Shown here: one piece after another, positions 7,978 to 16,584 of the stretch
How the letters are laid out: every line of letters begins with the position of its first letter
Numbering within the stretch: position 1 is the first letter of the stretch
DNA from: UBA5078 sp040384465
Lineage (GTDB): Bacteria; Pseudomonadota; Gammaproteobacteria; Pseudomonadales; Pseudohongiellaceae
DNA: 64,000 nucleotides
Assembly: GCA_040384465.1 (NCBI GenBank)
Contig: JAZKJF010000001.1
Span: 248,001 to 312,000 of the forward strand
Direction: 5' to 3'
Notes under the pieces: generated by a model
What the model saw: the letters and a program-made list of their open reading frames with translations, nothing else
Databases searched by the model: none
Told to the model about the DNA's origin: nothing
Translations under genes and position numbers: made by a program

Positions 7978-9873
7978 ATGCTGCAAAAAATAAGAGACAA
8001 CTCCCAGGGGATGATTGCAAAGGTCATTATTGGCTTCATTATCGCTTTGATGGCTTTGTTCGGTGTGGAGTCCATCGTAGGTGGATTTGTCAACAATTCG
8101 ACAGTGGCTGAAGTGAATGGTGAGGAGATTACCGAACCGGAATTGGCCGCCAGCGTGCAAAATCTGATGATGAGTGTGGGGGCAGATATCTCCAGTCTCG
8201 ATGAAGGACTGTTACGAGAAGTCGCTCTGAACCAGATTATCGAGGACCGTTTACTCCGGCAGTCAGCCAGAGATGCTGCGATGACAATCTCCAGCGATGC
8301 TATCGATAGACAAATTATCAATAATCCGCAGTTTCAGATTGGAGGTGTGTTCGACTCTGATCTGGCCTTGCGCACAATGGCAACACAAGGATTCACAGTT
8401 CAGGCCTACCGCGATGCTCTCTCAGAGCAAATGGTTGTGGGGCAGCTGGTAAACGCCTATGCAGCTTCCAGCTTTATGACCGAAAACGAACTGGCGCGCA
8501 TAGCTGCGCTGACTTCGCAGACTCGGGATTTCCGATTCTTGTCGGTCACATTGGGCAATCGCACGGAAGGGGAGGTCATACCTGCCGACCAGATCGAGAC
8601 TTACTATCAGAACAATCAATCACGATTTATGGTTGAAGAAGAAGTCGCTGTTGATTATGTGCTCCTCGACAAGAGCGCAATATTCAGCGAAGTAGAGGTC
8701 AGTGATGAAGGCGTGCTGGCTCAGTACGAAATTGAGCGGAGTGCATCATCAGCCGCCACGCAAAGACGTGCAGCCCACATCCTCCTGGAAGTCAATAGCA
8801 CGGTATCTCAAGAACAAGCTATTGCCCAGGCGACAGCTCTCAAAACCAGGCTGGACCAAGGCGAGGATTTCGCTGCTGTCGCCTTGGAAGCTTCTAACGA
8901 CACAGCATCGGCTCAGTCTGGTGGCGATATTGGTTATTCCGATGGATCTGCATTCCCGCCAGAGCTGGAAGAAGCATTGGCAACGATGGAAGTAGGGCAG
9001 GTGTCCAGTCCGGTTGTATCAGAGTTTGGGGTACACCTTGTCAAGCTGACCGAATACGACGTCAATGAATTTGCCCCACTAGAAGAGGTCGCTGATCGTA
9101 TCCGTCGCGATCTGAGCAGTGCTGAAGTAGATCAACTGTATTTCTCTCGTTTGGAAACCCTGGCTAACCTCGCGTTTGAAACCACCGATTTGAGAGAAAT
9201 CTCTGAAGAGCTTGGTCTCGCAATTGTAGAAAGCGAGGCGTTCACACGCTTGGGAGGTACTACTGAAATCACCAGCAACAGCAATGTAGTCGCAGCTGCT
9301 TTTTCGGAAGAAGTTCTGGTGGAAGGAAATAATAGCGATGTGGTGGAACTTGGTGATTCTCGTGCATTGGTCTTGAACCTGCGTGAGCATAACGAAACTC
9401 ATTTACGGCCACTCGAAGAGGTGCGCGGCGAGATCGCAGCTATTCTGCGCACCGAGCTGGAGAAGGAGAGGGCACAGGCTGTCGGTGAGGAAATTTTGAC
9501 TGCACTCAGTAGCGGGCAACCTGTTGACGGGTTAGTCGCCGCAAATGAATTGCAGTGGATTACTCAGAGCGGAGTGTCCCGCGACCAGGCAGGACTCAAT
9601 AGCGAAGTTCTCCAACACGCCTTTACCATGAGCACTCCTCAAGACGGACCAGTCTTCGAGGGTTTTGCTCTCACTAATGGCACGTATGTCGTCTTGGAAC
9701 TGCAAACCGTGAATCGTGGAACTTTGGATGAACTCTCGCCAGAAGAGCGAACCACCTTGGTCAGTACCAATGTTGAAGCTGATGGCAGGGCAGCATTTGA
9801 TGCCTTCCTGGCCAATTCTCGCAACAATGCTGAAATCACCGAAAGCCTGGCAGAGGAAGCCCCCTTATTGTGA
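7978..9873 (+). CDS. ppiD: Peptidyl-prolyl isomerase / periplasmic chaperone PpiD
   Basis: Inner-membrane-anchored folding factor that meets proteins leaving the Sec translocon. It has a short cytoplasmic start, one transmembrane segment (about residues 12-34, IAKVIIGFIIALMALFGV), a SurA-N-like chaperone region, a parvulin domain at about 265-360 (AAHILLEV...GGDIGYSDGSAFPPELEEAL), and a long C-terminal chaperone region. The length of 631 residues is typical. The ATG at 7978 has CAGGAAA in front. It closes the tig-clp-lon-hupB-ppiD cluster and converges on mltD. Confidence 0.93.
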   Translation: MLQKIRDNSQGMIAKVIIGFIIALMALFGVESIVGGFVNNSTVAEVNGEEITEPELAASVQNLMMSVGADISSLDEGLLREVALNQIIEDRLLRQSARDAAMTISSDAIDRQIINNPQFQIGGVFDSDLALRTMATQGFTVQAYRDALSEQMVVGQLVNAYAASSFMTENELARIAALTSQTRDFRFLSVTLGNRTEGEVIPADQIETYYQNNQSRFMVEEEVAVDYVLLDKSAIFSEVEVSDEGVLAQYEIERSASSAATQRRAAHILLEVNSTVSQEQAIAQATALKTRLDQGEDFAAVALEASNDTASAQSGGDIGYSDGSAFPPELEEALATMEVGQVSSPVVSEFGVHLVKLTEYDVNEFAPLEEVADRIRRDLSSAEVDQLYFSRLETLANLAFETTDLREISEELGLAIVESEAFTRLGGTTEITSNSNVVAAAFSEEVLVEGNNSDVVELGDSRALVLNLREHNETHLRPLEEVRGEIAAILRTELEKERAQAVGEEILTALSSGQPVDGLVAANELQWITQSGVSRDQAGLNSEVLQHAFTMSTPQDGPVFEGFALTNGTYVVLELQTVNRGTLDELSPEERTTLVSTNVEADGRAAFDAFLANSRNNAEITESLAEEAPLL

Positions 9874-9899
9874 AAGGGGGAGTATCAGGGAGGGGGCTT
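9857..9899. terminator. Hairpin region between convergent ppiD and mltD
   Basis: Two alternative foldings compete for the same C-run. The arm 9860-9866 (ccccctt) pairs with 9874-9880 (aaggggg). Alternatively 9857-9865 pairs with 9891-9899 (aagcccc... with ...ggggctt). The first arm lies inside the last codons of ppiD. A T-run is lacking, so a terminator role is likely from context but not certain. Confidence 0.4.
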
Positions 9900-9907
9900 G
9901 GCTGGTA

Positions 9908-11608
9908 TCAGTTAAGCTCCGCACCCTCAGGATGCAGCAGCAATTTTTGTCCTGGGTGTATGAGCCCTTCTACCTGAATGTCATTCCACTCAAGTAATTC
10001 CGCCACTCCCACTCCGTACGTTCTTGCAATACGGGCCAGCGTATCTCCTGATTTGACAGTGTATTGGACTGGCTCACGCTGAGTTCCATTGCTTTGTGCC
10101 TGAGCAATAGTCGGATCGGTGTGAAGCATCAGTATCTGTCCAGGACGTAAAACCGACTCGGCCGATAAGTTATTCCACTCTGCCAGCAGAGAGGCGTCAA
10201 GACTGTAGCGATTCGCAATTCTCCACAAACTGTCACCTGAGCGCACTTCATAACGTGTGGGCGGAGTTACCCCCTGTGGTAAGACATCACCAGATGTCGC
10301 CACTCCTGTCAGGTATTCCGGCGCATTGGGGGTGGTCAGCGGGGCGGCAGAATTGTAGGCGCGGGGGATCAGCAGTGATTCCCCGGCAATAATACGGCTA
10401 CCGTCGATACCATTGGCTTGCTGAAGAGCGCCTACTTGCGTGTTGAACTGACGTGCGATCTTGCTCAGGGTATCGCCGCGCTGCACGACATATCTGTCCC
10501 AGGTCACGGGAGTTTGACCCTGCAGACTCGTCAAAGCAGTCTCAAACGCATCGACTTGATCAACAGGGACCAACAGTGTGTGAGGACCGTCTGGATGTGT
10601 TGCCCATTGTCTGATGCCAGGATTCAGTTGGTAGAGAACTTCAGGTGCAACCCCAGCAAGACTCGCAACCAGCGCCAGATCAATCTGAGTCCCTGAATCT
10701 ATGCGAGCAACTACCCGCTCATTTCCAACGTCCGCCAGTGCCAGACCATAATGATCTGGTGTAGAAATCAACCGTGCCAAAGCAATCAATTTAGGCACAA
10801 AATCTTCAGTGGTTGAGGCGAGATTGAGCGACCAGTAATCTGTTGCTCGTGATCTGCGGCTATTTTGTTCCATGGCTTTCTGTACATTGCCTTGGCCGGT
10901 GTTATAAGCAGCCAGGGTGAGGAGCCAATCGCTTTCGAACATCTCGTTGAGTGTCGTCAAATAGTCAAGCGCTGCAGCGGTGGAGGCAATCGGATCGCGT
11001 CGACCGTCATACCACCAATCTTGTTTGACTCCCAGACTGCGGGCGGTGGAGTTGATTATCTGCCAGAGCCCTGCTGTATTTTTTCCTGCCGTGGCATTGG
11101 GGTTATACGCACTTTCCACAATGGGCAGCAGCGCTAATTCCATCGGAAGTGAGCGCCGCTCAAGCTCTTCAACAATTTCATAGATAAACGGTCTTGAGCG
11201 TTCGGTTACCGTAGCTATGAAAGCGGGGTTGTCTCTATAAAATGCTATCTGTTCTTCAATTCGCTCGTTCTCATGCTCCAAACTGAACGACAAGCCAGCG
11301 CCTATTCTGGCCCAGATATCTTTGAACTGATCAGAAGTTTCCTCTCCCTGCTCCGACTGAATGCTGACTCGTGCAGGATCTGATCTGCCATTTACAGTTC
11401 TGACAGAATTGCTCATCGACTCTTGAGTCGACACTGATTCATCCTGCAAGACAGGGTCTGTCTGCTGGACAACACTACAGGCATTCAGAAAGGTAACCAC
11501 TGAAATCAGAGCACTGAGCTTGTTCAATCGTACCGCTGGAGTACGTTTAGAAAAACGACGGGATGTTCTTAAGTTGCTGATATACGAAAGCATTACATAA
11601 CTTGCCAT
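9908..11608 (-). CDS. mltD: Membrane-bound lytic murein transglycosylase D, LysM protein
   Basis: Cleaves the MurNAc-GlcNAc bond of peptidoglycan to form 1,6-anhydromuropeptides. The N-terminus has a basic region, a hydrophobic stretch and a lipobox LNAC (Cys44 from the longest start), so it is probably an outer-membrane lipoprotein. The SLT domain follows, with the catalytic Glu165 in LPIVESAYNP and the motifs GLWQI and AAYNTG. Three LysM peptidoglycan-binding repeats end the protein, each beginning with Y-x-V-(Q/R/K)-(R/S)-GD. An internal ATG five codons in (11593) may be the true start. It converges with ppiD and precedes, in the same direction, nothing but the intergenic gap; gloB lies just upstream on the same strand, so gloB-mltD may be co-transcribed. 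Confidence 0.93.
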   Translation of the reverse strand: MASYVMLSYISNLRTSRRFSKRTPAVRLNKLSALISVVTFLNACSVVQQTDPVLQDESVSTQESMSNSVRTVNGRSDPARVSIQSEQGEETSDQFKDIWARIGAGLSFSLEHENERIEEQIAFYRDNPAFIATVTERSRPFIYEIVEELERRSLPMELALLPIVESAYNPNATAGKNTAGLWQIINSTARSLGVKQDWWYDGRRDPIASTAAALDYLTTLNEMFESDWLLTLAAYNTGQGNVQKAMEQNSRRSRATDYWSLNLASTTEDFVPKLIALARLISTPDHYGLALADVGNERVVARIDSGTQIDLALVASLAGVAPEVLYQLNPGIRQWATHPDGPHTLLVPVDQVDAFETALTSLQGQTPVTWDRYVVQRGDTLSKIARQFNTQVGALQQANGIDGSRIIAGESLLIPRAYNSAAPLTTPNAPEYLTGVATSGDVLPQGVTPPTRYEVRSGDSLWRIANRYSLDASLLAEWNNLSAESVLRPGQILMLHTDPTIAQAQSNGTQREPVQYTVKSGDTLARIARTYGVGVAELLEWNDIQVEGLIHPGQKLLLHPEGAELN

Positions 11609-11647
11609 TTTGAAAAATTACGGGGGGAACTTCTGTCAGCCCCAGTG

Positions 11648-12460
11648 TCACCCTGAGAAGCTGTCTTTCCAACGTCTCAAAGCTGCAAATACTTCTGTGT
11701 CACTACTCTCTGAAGATATTGCCATCGATTCGATAACGGCACTTCGGACAGTTACCATGTGACAGCGCAAAAAGGGATTAGTTCGCAACTCCATAGACAT
11801 CAGGGAGGGAACTGTAGGAATCCCAGCACTACAAGCCGCTTCTACCACCCTGACTCGCTCGACTGAATTAGGATTATCGGCTTCCACTCTCAACGCAAAA
11901 CGTAGGTTGGAGCGTGTGTATTCATGAGCGCAATATACCATGGTCGACGCTGGCAGGGAGGCGAGTTTGCGTAGCGATTCATACATCATGGGGGGATTTC
12001 CCTCGAAAATTCTCCCACAACCTCCAGCAAAAAGAGTATCTCCACAGAAGAGCACGCCCGATCCACTCTCTTCTATACCCGAGGCGGGGAGTTGGGCATA
12101 GTAAGCGATATGATCCAGGGTATGCCCCGGCACGGCGAGAACCGAGAACTCGACCCCGGCCAGAGTTAACCGGTCACCATCACCCAGAGGATGAGTGACT
12201 GTGTCAATTTTGCTGGATCTCGGCCCATATACGGGGATGTGTGGAAATTGCTCCAGTAATTTCTTCACCCCTCCAATGTGATCCGCATGGTGATGAGTCA
12301 GGATTATAGCGGACAAACATAAGTCCAGGCTCTGCAAAACAGACAGAACAGGATCTGCATCTCCTGGATCAACAATACAAACGTCTTTGTTGTCACTCGC
12401 AGCAAACATCCATATATAGTTGTCCTTGAAGGCACGGATAGGACTTACTTTGAAAGTCAT
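11648..12460 (-). CDS. gloB: Hydroxyacylglutathione hydrolase (glyoxalase II)
   Basis: Hydrolyses S-lactoylglutathione to D-lactate and glutathione, the second step of methylglyoxal detoxification. The metallo-beta-lactamase signature THHHADH is at residues 55-61, followed by VPGHTLDH, CGDTLFAGGCGR and CAHEYTRSNLRF, which give the binuclear metal ligands and the substrate-binding C-terminal part. The length of 270 residues is near the usual 250-260. It is divergent from the methyltransferase gene, with about 80 bases shared for promoters. The gloB / methyltransferase / rnhA / dnaQ neighbourhood is conserved in gammaproteobacteria. Confidence 0.95.
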   Translation of the reverse strand: MTFKVSPIRAFKDNYIWMFAASDNKDVCIVDPGDADPVLSVLQSLDLCLSAIILTHHHADHIGGVKKLLEQFPHIPVYGPRSSKIDTVTHPLGDGDRLTLAGVEFSVLAVPGHTLDHIAYYAQLPASGIEESGSGVLFCGDTLFAGGCGRIFEGNPPMMYESLRKLASLPASTMVYCAHEYTRSNLRFALRVEADNPNSVERVRVVEAACSAGIPTVPSLMSMELRTNPFLRCHMVTVRSAVIESMAISSESSDTEVFAALRRWKDSFSG

Positions 12461-12542
12461 GGTGTATCATCCAAAGAGTTGAAAAATTGCGGCGTAGTCC
12501 CATAAATCGCTACATTCCGACAGATGGATATAAATTACAACT

Positions 12543-13373
12543 ATGAGCTTGTTATTCAACTATCGATCACGATGGCAAAAGCGCCACGAACTACCGGAAC
12601 CGGAAGCGTCGTTCCGGGCTATGGATGTCTGGTTACAGTCACCACTCGGCATTGAGTTGCTTGCCGCAGAAAAGGAGATGCTGGAGCCTATGCTGGCGCG
12701 AGTCTTCGGCTACCATATCCTGCAGTTGGGGTGTTGCACTAAATCCATGCTCGGTGAAAGCCCGGTAGGGCATAAGTTTTTTTTCACTCCTTCCTACAAT
12801 TCAGACTCTCGAAGTCCCGTCGCACACAACGAGCTTCTGCCATTAGCAAATGAAAGCGTTGATGCAGTCCTGATTCACCACGCTCTTGATTTCACGCCCG
12901 ACAGTCACCGGCTATTGAGAGAGGCAGCGCGAGTAGTGATGCCTGGGGGCAAGCTGTTGATCATGGGCTTCAATCCCGTTAGTACGTGGGGACTCAGAAA
13001 GCTTTTTCGCTGGAAAAACTGCCTTCCTTGGCGTGGGCGCTTCATTTCCAGTGGCCGTGTCAGCGATTGGTTGAAGTTATTGGACTTCAGCATCGACAAG
13101 GTTACACACGGTGCTTATCTGTTACCGATCAATCATGTCAAAGTGGTCGGAATGTCTCCTAAACTTGAGAGGTTTGGACGGCGCTTTCTACCTCCAGCGG
13201 GTGCAGTTTATTTTATTGTGGCATGCAAGCAGGTGATGCCCGTGACGCCTATTGTGCCGCGCTGGCCACGCATACCACGGCCTGTTATCGTGCGGCCGGT
13301 TGGGGAGGCGTCAGGGGCACATCAGGTTGTTGAGAAGGTCAGTGCCCCCGTCTCTAGTAACATGCGTCCTTAA
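12543..13373 (+). CDS. YafS-like SAM-dependent methyltransferase
   Basis: Class I methyltransferase-like protein of 276 residues in the position occupied by yafS in enteric genomes (between gloB and rnhA). The nucleotide-binding strand reads LQLGCCTKS, a degenerate motif I compared with the usual D-x-G-x-G-x-G. The later motifs are clear: LPLANESVDAVLIHHALDF (post-II), a RVVMPGGKLLIMGFNPVS strand (motif IV-V), and a WGLRKLF segment. The C-terminus is proline- and valine-rich and probably disordered. The substrate is unknown. rnhA begins 24 bases downstream, so the two may share a transcript. Confidence 0.7.
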   Translation: MSLLFNYRSRWQKRHELPEPEASFRAMDVWLQSPLGIELLAAEKEMLEPMLARVFGYHILQLGCCTKSMLGESPVGHKFFFTPSYNSDSRSPVAHNELLPLANESVDAVLIHHALDFTPDSHRLLREAARVVMPGGKLLIMGFNPVSTWGLRKLFRWKNCLPWRGRFISSGRVSDWLKLLDFSIDKVTHGAYLLPINHVKVVGMSPKLERFGRRFLPPAGAVYFIVACKQVMPVTPIVPRWPRIPRPVIVRPVGEASGAHQVVEKVSAPVSSNMRP

Positions 13374-13397
13374 AGAATTCGCCAAGAAGGTGTTTGA

Positions 13398-13853
13398 TTG
13401 TCAACAGTTGTCGAGATATATACCGATGGAGCCTGCAAGGGTAATCCTGGGAAAGGGGGGTGGGGAGTCCTTCTACGCTACAGAGGAACAGAAAAGATCC
13501 TCTATGGGGGAGAACCGCATACCACCAACAATCGCATGGAGCTTCGAGCTGTCATAGAAGGTCTCATGTCGCTCAAACGTCCTGGATGCGAGGTGCGGGT
13601 GATCAGTGACTCCAAATACGTCCTGACAGGAATTACCGAATGGCTGCCTAATTGGAAAAAACGTAACTGGCTCACTGCTGCCAAAAAACCGGTTCTCAAT
13701 GTGGATCTTTGGAAAAAACTGGATGAGCTTGCCATGCAGCATCAAATCAGCTGGGAATGGGTTAAGGGGCACAGTGGCCATCCTGAAAATGAACTGGTAG
13801 ACGATTTAGCTAACCGAGGTATCACAGAACTCATTAGCGATAAAATTTATTAA
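13398..13853 (+). CDS. rnhA: Ribonuclease HI
   Basis: Endonuclease that cuts RNA in RNA-DNA hybrids, removing R-loops and primer remnants. The four catalytic acidic residues are visible: Asp10 (YTDGACKGNPG), Glu48 (NNRMELRA), Asp71 (ISDSKYV) and Asp135 (NELVDDLANRG), with the basic handle around KKRNWLTAAKKP. The length of 151 residues is standard. The start is TTG at 13398 with AAGAAGG seven bases upstream; no ATG fits the conserved N-terminus. dnaQ follows 30 bases later on the same strand, whereas the two are divergent in E. coli. Confidence 0.96.
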   Translation: MSTVVEIYTDGACKGNPGKGGWGVLLRYRGTEKILYGGEPHTTNNRMELRAVIEGLMSLKRPGCEVRVISDSKYVLTGITEWLPNWKKRNWLTAAKKPVLNVDLWKKLDELAMQHQISWEWVKGHSGHPENELVDDLANRGITELISDKIY

Positions 13854-13883
13854 TCTAATAAATATCAGGTAATTAGAATAGCA

Positions 13884-14597
13884 ATGCGACAAATTGTATT
13901 AGATACGGAAACCACCGGCTTGGATCCAGGGCAAGGTCATCGGGTCATCGAAATTGGATGTATCGAGATCGACAATAGACGACTAACCGGTCGTCACTTC
14001 CACTGTTACCTGAATCCCGACAGAGAAATCGATGAAGGTGCGGTGCAAGTGCATGGCATTACCTCCGCTTTTTTAGCCGACAAGCCAAGATTCAATCAAC
14101 TGGCGGACGATTTTCTACACTTCGTCGCAGGGGCCGAACTTGTGATCCATAACGCCCCTTTTGACGTCGGATTTCTTAACAGTGAGCTGAGACGTGCCGG
14201 CGGCCAATATCGCCAGTTGGAGGAGTACTGCTCTGTTGTTGATACTCTGACGATGGCGCGTAAGAAGCACCCCGGACAACGCAATAGTCTCGATGCGCTT
14301 TGCAAACGTTATGAGGTAGACAATTCCCAACGCGATCTGCACGGGGCATTGCTCGATGCGGAGATTCTCGCCGACGTCTATTTGCTGATGACAGGAGGTC
14401 AGACATTTTTGCAGTTGGGAACAGAAGAGGTTCAGATTAAGAAACAGGAGGAAGTGGTCCGTAAGATCGATTCAGCTCGTGCGCCTTTGATCGTTAGCAA
14501 TGTCGAAGGTGATGCAATGATCGCGCACAACCGCTTACTGGCACGTATCAACAAGTCCAGCGGTAGCCGCTGTCTTTGGACAAGTTCTGAAAGCTGA
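13884..14597 (+). CDS. dnaQ: DNA polymerase III epsilon subunit (3'-5' proofreading exonuclease)
   Basis: Proofreading subunit of the replicative polymerase core. The DEDDh exonuclease motifs occur in order: DTETTGLD at residue 7 onward (Exo I), HNAPFDVGFLNSEL (Exo II) and HGALLDAEILADVY (Exo III). A C-terminal tail of about 50 residues carries the segment that in E. coli binds the alpha subunit. The length of 237 residues is close to the usual 240. It follows rnhA by 30 bases and precedes nudC by 25 bases, so rnhA-dnaQ-nudC-sohB may form a loose operon. Confidence 0.95.
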   Translation: MRQIVLDTETTGLDPGQGHRVIEIGCIEIDNRRLTGRHFHCYLNPDREIDEGAVQVHGITSAFLADKPRFNQLADDFLHFVAGAELVIHNAPFDVGFLNSELRRAGGQYRQLEEYCSVVDTLTMARKKHPGQRNSLDALCKRYEVDNSQRDLHGALLDAEILADVYLLMTGGQTFLQLGTEEVQIKKQEEVVRKIDSARAPLIVSNVEGDAMIAHNRLLARINKSSGSRCLWTSSES

Positions 14598-14622
14598 AGC
14601 CGCAGCAGGGAAATATATCGAG

Positions 14623-15456
14623 ATGGCGTTCAATTTCAGTTATTTTCTGCAACAGAACAAGTACTCAGGGAACGAGTCTCTGCTGTTGTTCAGCGAGGGA
14701 GATATCCTTCATTGCAACGAAAATATCTTCTGGTCGATGACTGTTCTCGAAAAGCTCAATGTGGACACCAGTCACCTGCTTATGATCGGTGAATTTCAGG
14801 GACGCCCCTGTTTAACCTTCAATCTCAATAATGAACATTTTCTCCAACTCGACGCTGAGAAGATTTCACTCAGACAGATGCTTCACAAATATGCAATCGA
14901 TGTTTTCAGTCTTGCTGGTAGAGCCAATCAATTGCTGCACTGGTATGACAGTCATCAATTTTGTGGCAAATGCGGTGCGCGCACTCAAGTGCATGCATCC
15001 GAACAAGTATTGATTTGTCCCTCCTGCCAACTCAGTTTTTATCCTCGCATCAGTCCTTGTGTTATCGTTTTGATTATCCGTGGTGATGAAATATTGCTGG
15101 CGCGTCACGCAGGGAAAAGCAGCGCGTTCTACAGCTGTCTGGCTGGATTTATGGAAGTAGGTGAGACACCGGAGGACACTGTCATCAGGGAAGTACGAGA
15201 AGAGGTTGGTATCGAGATCCATAATATTCGTTATATTCAGAGTCAGTCATGGCCATTTCCGTCTCAGTTGATGCTGGGGTTTTTCGCAGACTACAAGTCA
15301 GGAGAGATTCAAGTAGACGGAAAGGAGATCATGGAAGCAAATTGGTACGGACCTCATGATTTACCTATAACCCCTGCGGCCAGTATCAGTGTCGCAGGAC
15401 AACTCATTAAGTTATTCTTGCAGCGCTTTGAATCAAGAGAAACCAATCGGTTTTAA
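14623..15456 (+). CDS. nudC: NAD+ diphosphatase / RNA decapping hydrolase NudC
   Basis: Nudix hydrolase that splits NAD(H) into NMN(H) and AMP and removes NAD caps from RNA. An N-terminal domain is followed by a four-cysteine zinc ribbon (CGKCGARTQVH ... CPSC) and the Nudix box, seen as GFMEVGETPEDTVIREVREE. The family SQPWPFPxS motif is present as SQSWPFPSQLM. The length of 277 residues is slightly above E. coli NudC (257). The ATG has AGGGA about 12 bases upstream. The sohB start lies ten bases after its stop. Confidence 0.93.
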   Translation: MAFNFSYFLQQNKYSGNESLLLFSEGDILHCNENIFWSMTVLEKLNVDTSHLLMIGEFQGRPCLTFNLNNEHFLQLDAEKISLRQMLHKYAIDVFSLAGRANQLLHWYDSHQFCGKCGARTQVHASEQVLICPSCQLSFYPRISPCVIVLIIRGDEILLARHAGKSSAFYSCLAGFMEVGETPEDTVIREVREEVGIEIHNIRYIQSQSWPFPSQLMLGFFADYKSGEIQVDGKEIMEANWYGPHDLPITPAASISVAGQLIKLFLQRFESRETNRF

Positions 15457-15466
15457 GGAGAGATTT

Positions 15467-16543
15467 TTGGAGTATTTCATTGAGTACTGCTTGTTTCTGG
15501 CGAAGGTCGCCACGTTGGTGATAGCCATCATTGTCGTCATCGGTGCGTTGATTGCTATCAGCTCGCGCGGCAGAAGGGGAGCAGGGGGTAAAGGGTCAAT
15601 CAATGTGGTTCGCATGAATGATGAACTGGATGACATGCGCGATGCCATGAAGAAAGCGATCTACGACAAGGACACATTCAAGCACGAACAGAAGCTGGAG
15701 AAAAAGAAGCACAAGGAAGAAGAGCGAGAGCGCAAGAACCTCCGAAAGAGCGTGCAATCGGATACAGAGATTGATCAGCCCACGAAAAAGAGAGTTTACG
15801 TTATCGATTTCAATGGCGATATTCAGGCGAGCGAAGTTGAATCATTGCGCGAAGAGATTACTGCTGTTTTATCTCTGGCAACTCCGCAGGATGAGGTACT
15901 GGTCCGTCTGGAAAGCCCGGGAGGGATGGTTCATGCCTATGGATTGGCATCATCACAATTGTCTCGAGTGAAAGAACAAGGCATAAGTTTGACGATTTGT
16001 GTCGATATGGTTGCTGCCAGTGGTGGCTACATGATGGCCTGTCTTGCAGACAGACTGGTTGCAGCGCCTTTTGCGATTCTTGGTTCGATAGGGGTGCTTG
16101 TGCAGATGCCGAACTTCCACCGTCTTCTGCGCAAACATGAAGTTGACTATGAAACAATCAGCGCCGGAGAATTCAAAACTACTCTTACGACGTTTGGCGA
16201 AGTTACACAACGAGGCAGAGACAAAGTGAAAGAGGATGTTGAGGAAATGCACAGTCTTTTCAAAGATTGGGTAAAACGCCATCGTCCGGCTATAGATATC
16301 GACAACATCGCCACTGGCGAAACTTGGGTGGGTTTACAGGCGCTGGAGAGAAATATGATCGATGAGGTCATGACCAGCGATGAATGCATCATCCGAGCTT
16401 GCAATGAGGGTGATGTCTTCGCAGTGCAATACGAAATCCGCAGAACCATTGGCGATAAGTTGGGAGCAGCAATTCACAGCACCATCGACCGCACTGCTTT
16501 ATCTTGGCTTAAACGTGCACGTGAATCTTCATACTTTTCCTGA
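15467..16543 (+). CDS. sohB: Probable inner-membrane serine peptidase SohB
   Basis: Signal-peptide-peptidase-type (S49) protease anchored in the inner membrane. The frame is open from 15389, overlapping nudC, but the real start is the TTG at 15467. AAGGAG lies six bases before it, and translation from there gives an N-terminus that aligns with E. coli SohB (MEYFIEYCLFLAK against ME-LLSEYGLFLAK). One transmembrane helix, a lysine-rich charged linker and the peptidase domain follow. The nucleophile is the Ser in AASGGYMMAC and the general-base Lys is in GEFKTTLT. The length from this start is 358 residues. The substrates are unknown. Confidence 0.9.
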   Translation: MEYFIEYCLFLAKVATLVIAIIVVIGALIAISSRGRRGAGGKGSINVVRMNDELDDMRDAMKKAIYDKDTFKHEQKLEKKKHKEEERERKNLRKSVQSDTEIDQPTKKRVYVIDFNGDIQASEVESLREEITAVLSLATPQDEVLVRLESPGGMVHAYGLASSQLSRVKEQGISLTICVDMVAASGGYMMACLADRLVAAPFAILGSIGVLVQMPNFHRLLRKHEVDYETISAGEFKTTLTTFGEVTQRGRDKVKEDVEEMHSLFKDWVKRHRPAIDIDNIATGETWVGLQALERNMIDEVMTSDECIIRACNEGDVFAVQYEIRRTIGDKLGAAIHSTIDRTALSWLKRARESSYFS

Positions 16544-16584
16544 GCTTTCCGATTGAGTAGCGGTATTTCGCAAGGATACTTTTG

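Noticed and set aside
15389..15466. Upstream extension of sohB
   Set aside because: The extra 26 codons overlap nudC and are not family-like. The TTG at 15467 has AAGGAG six bases before it and aligns with E. coli SohB.
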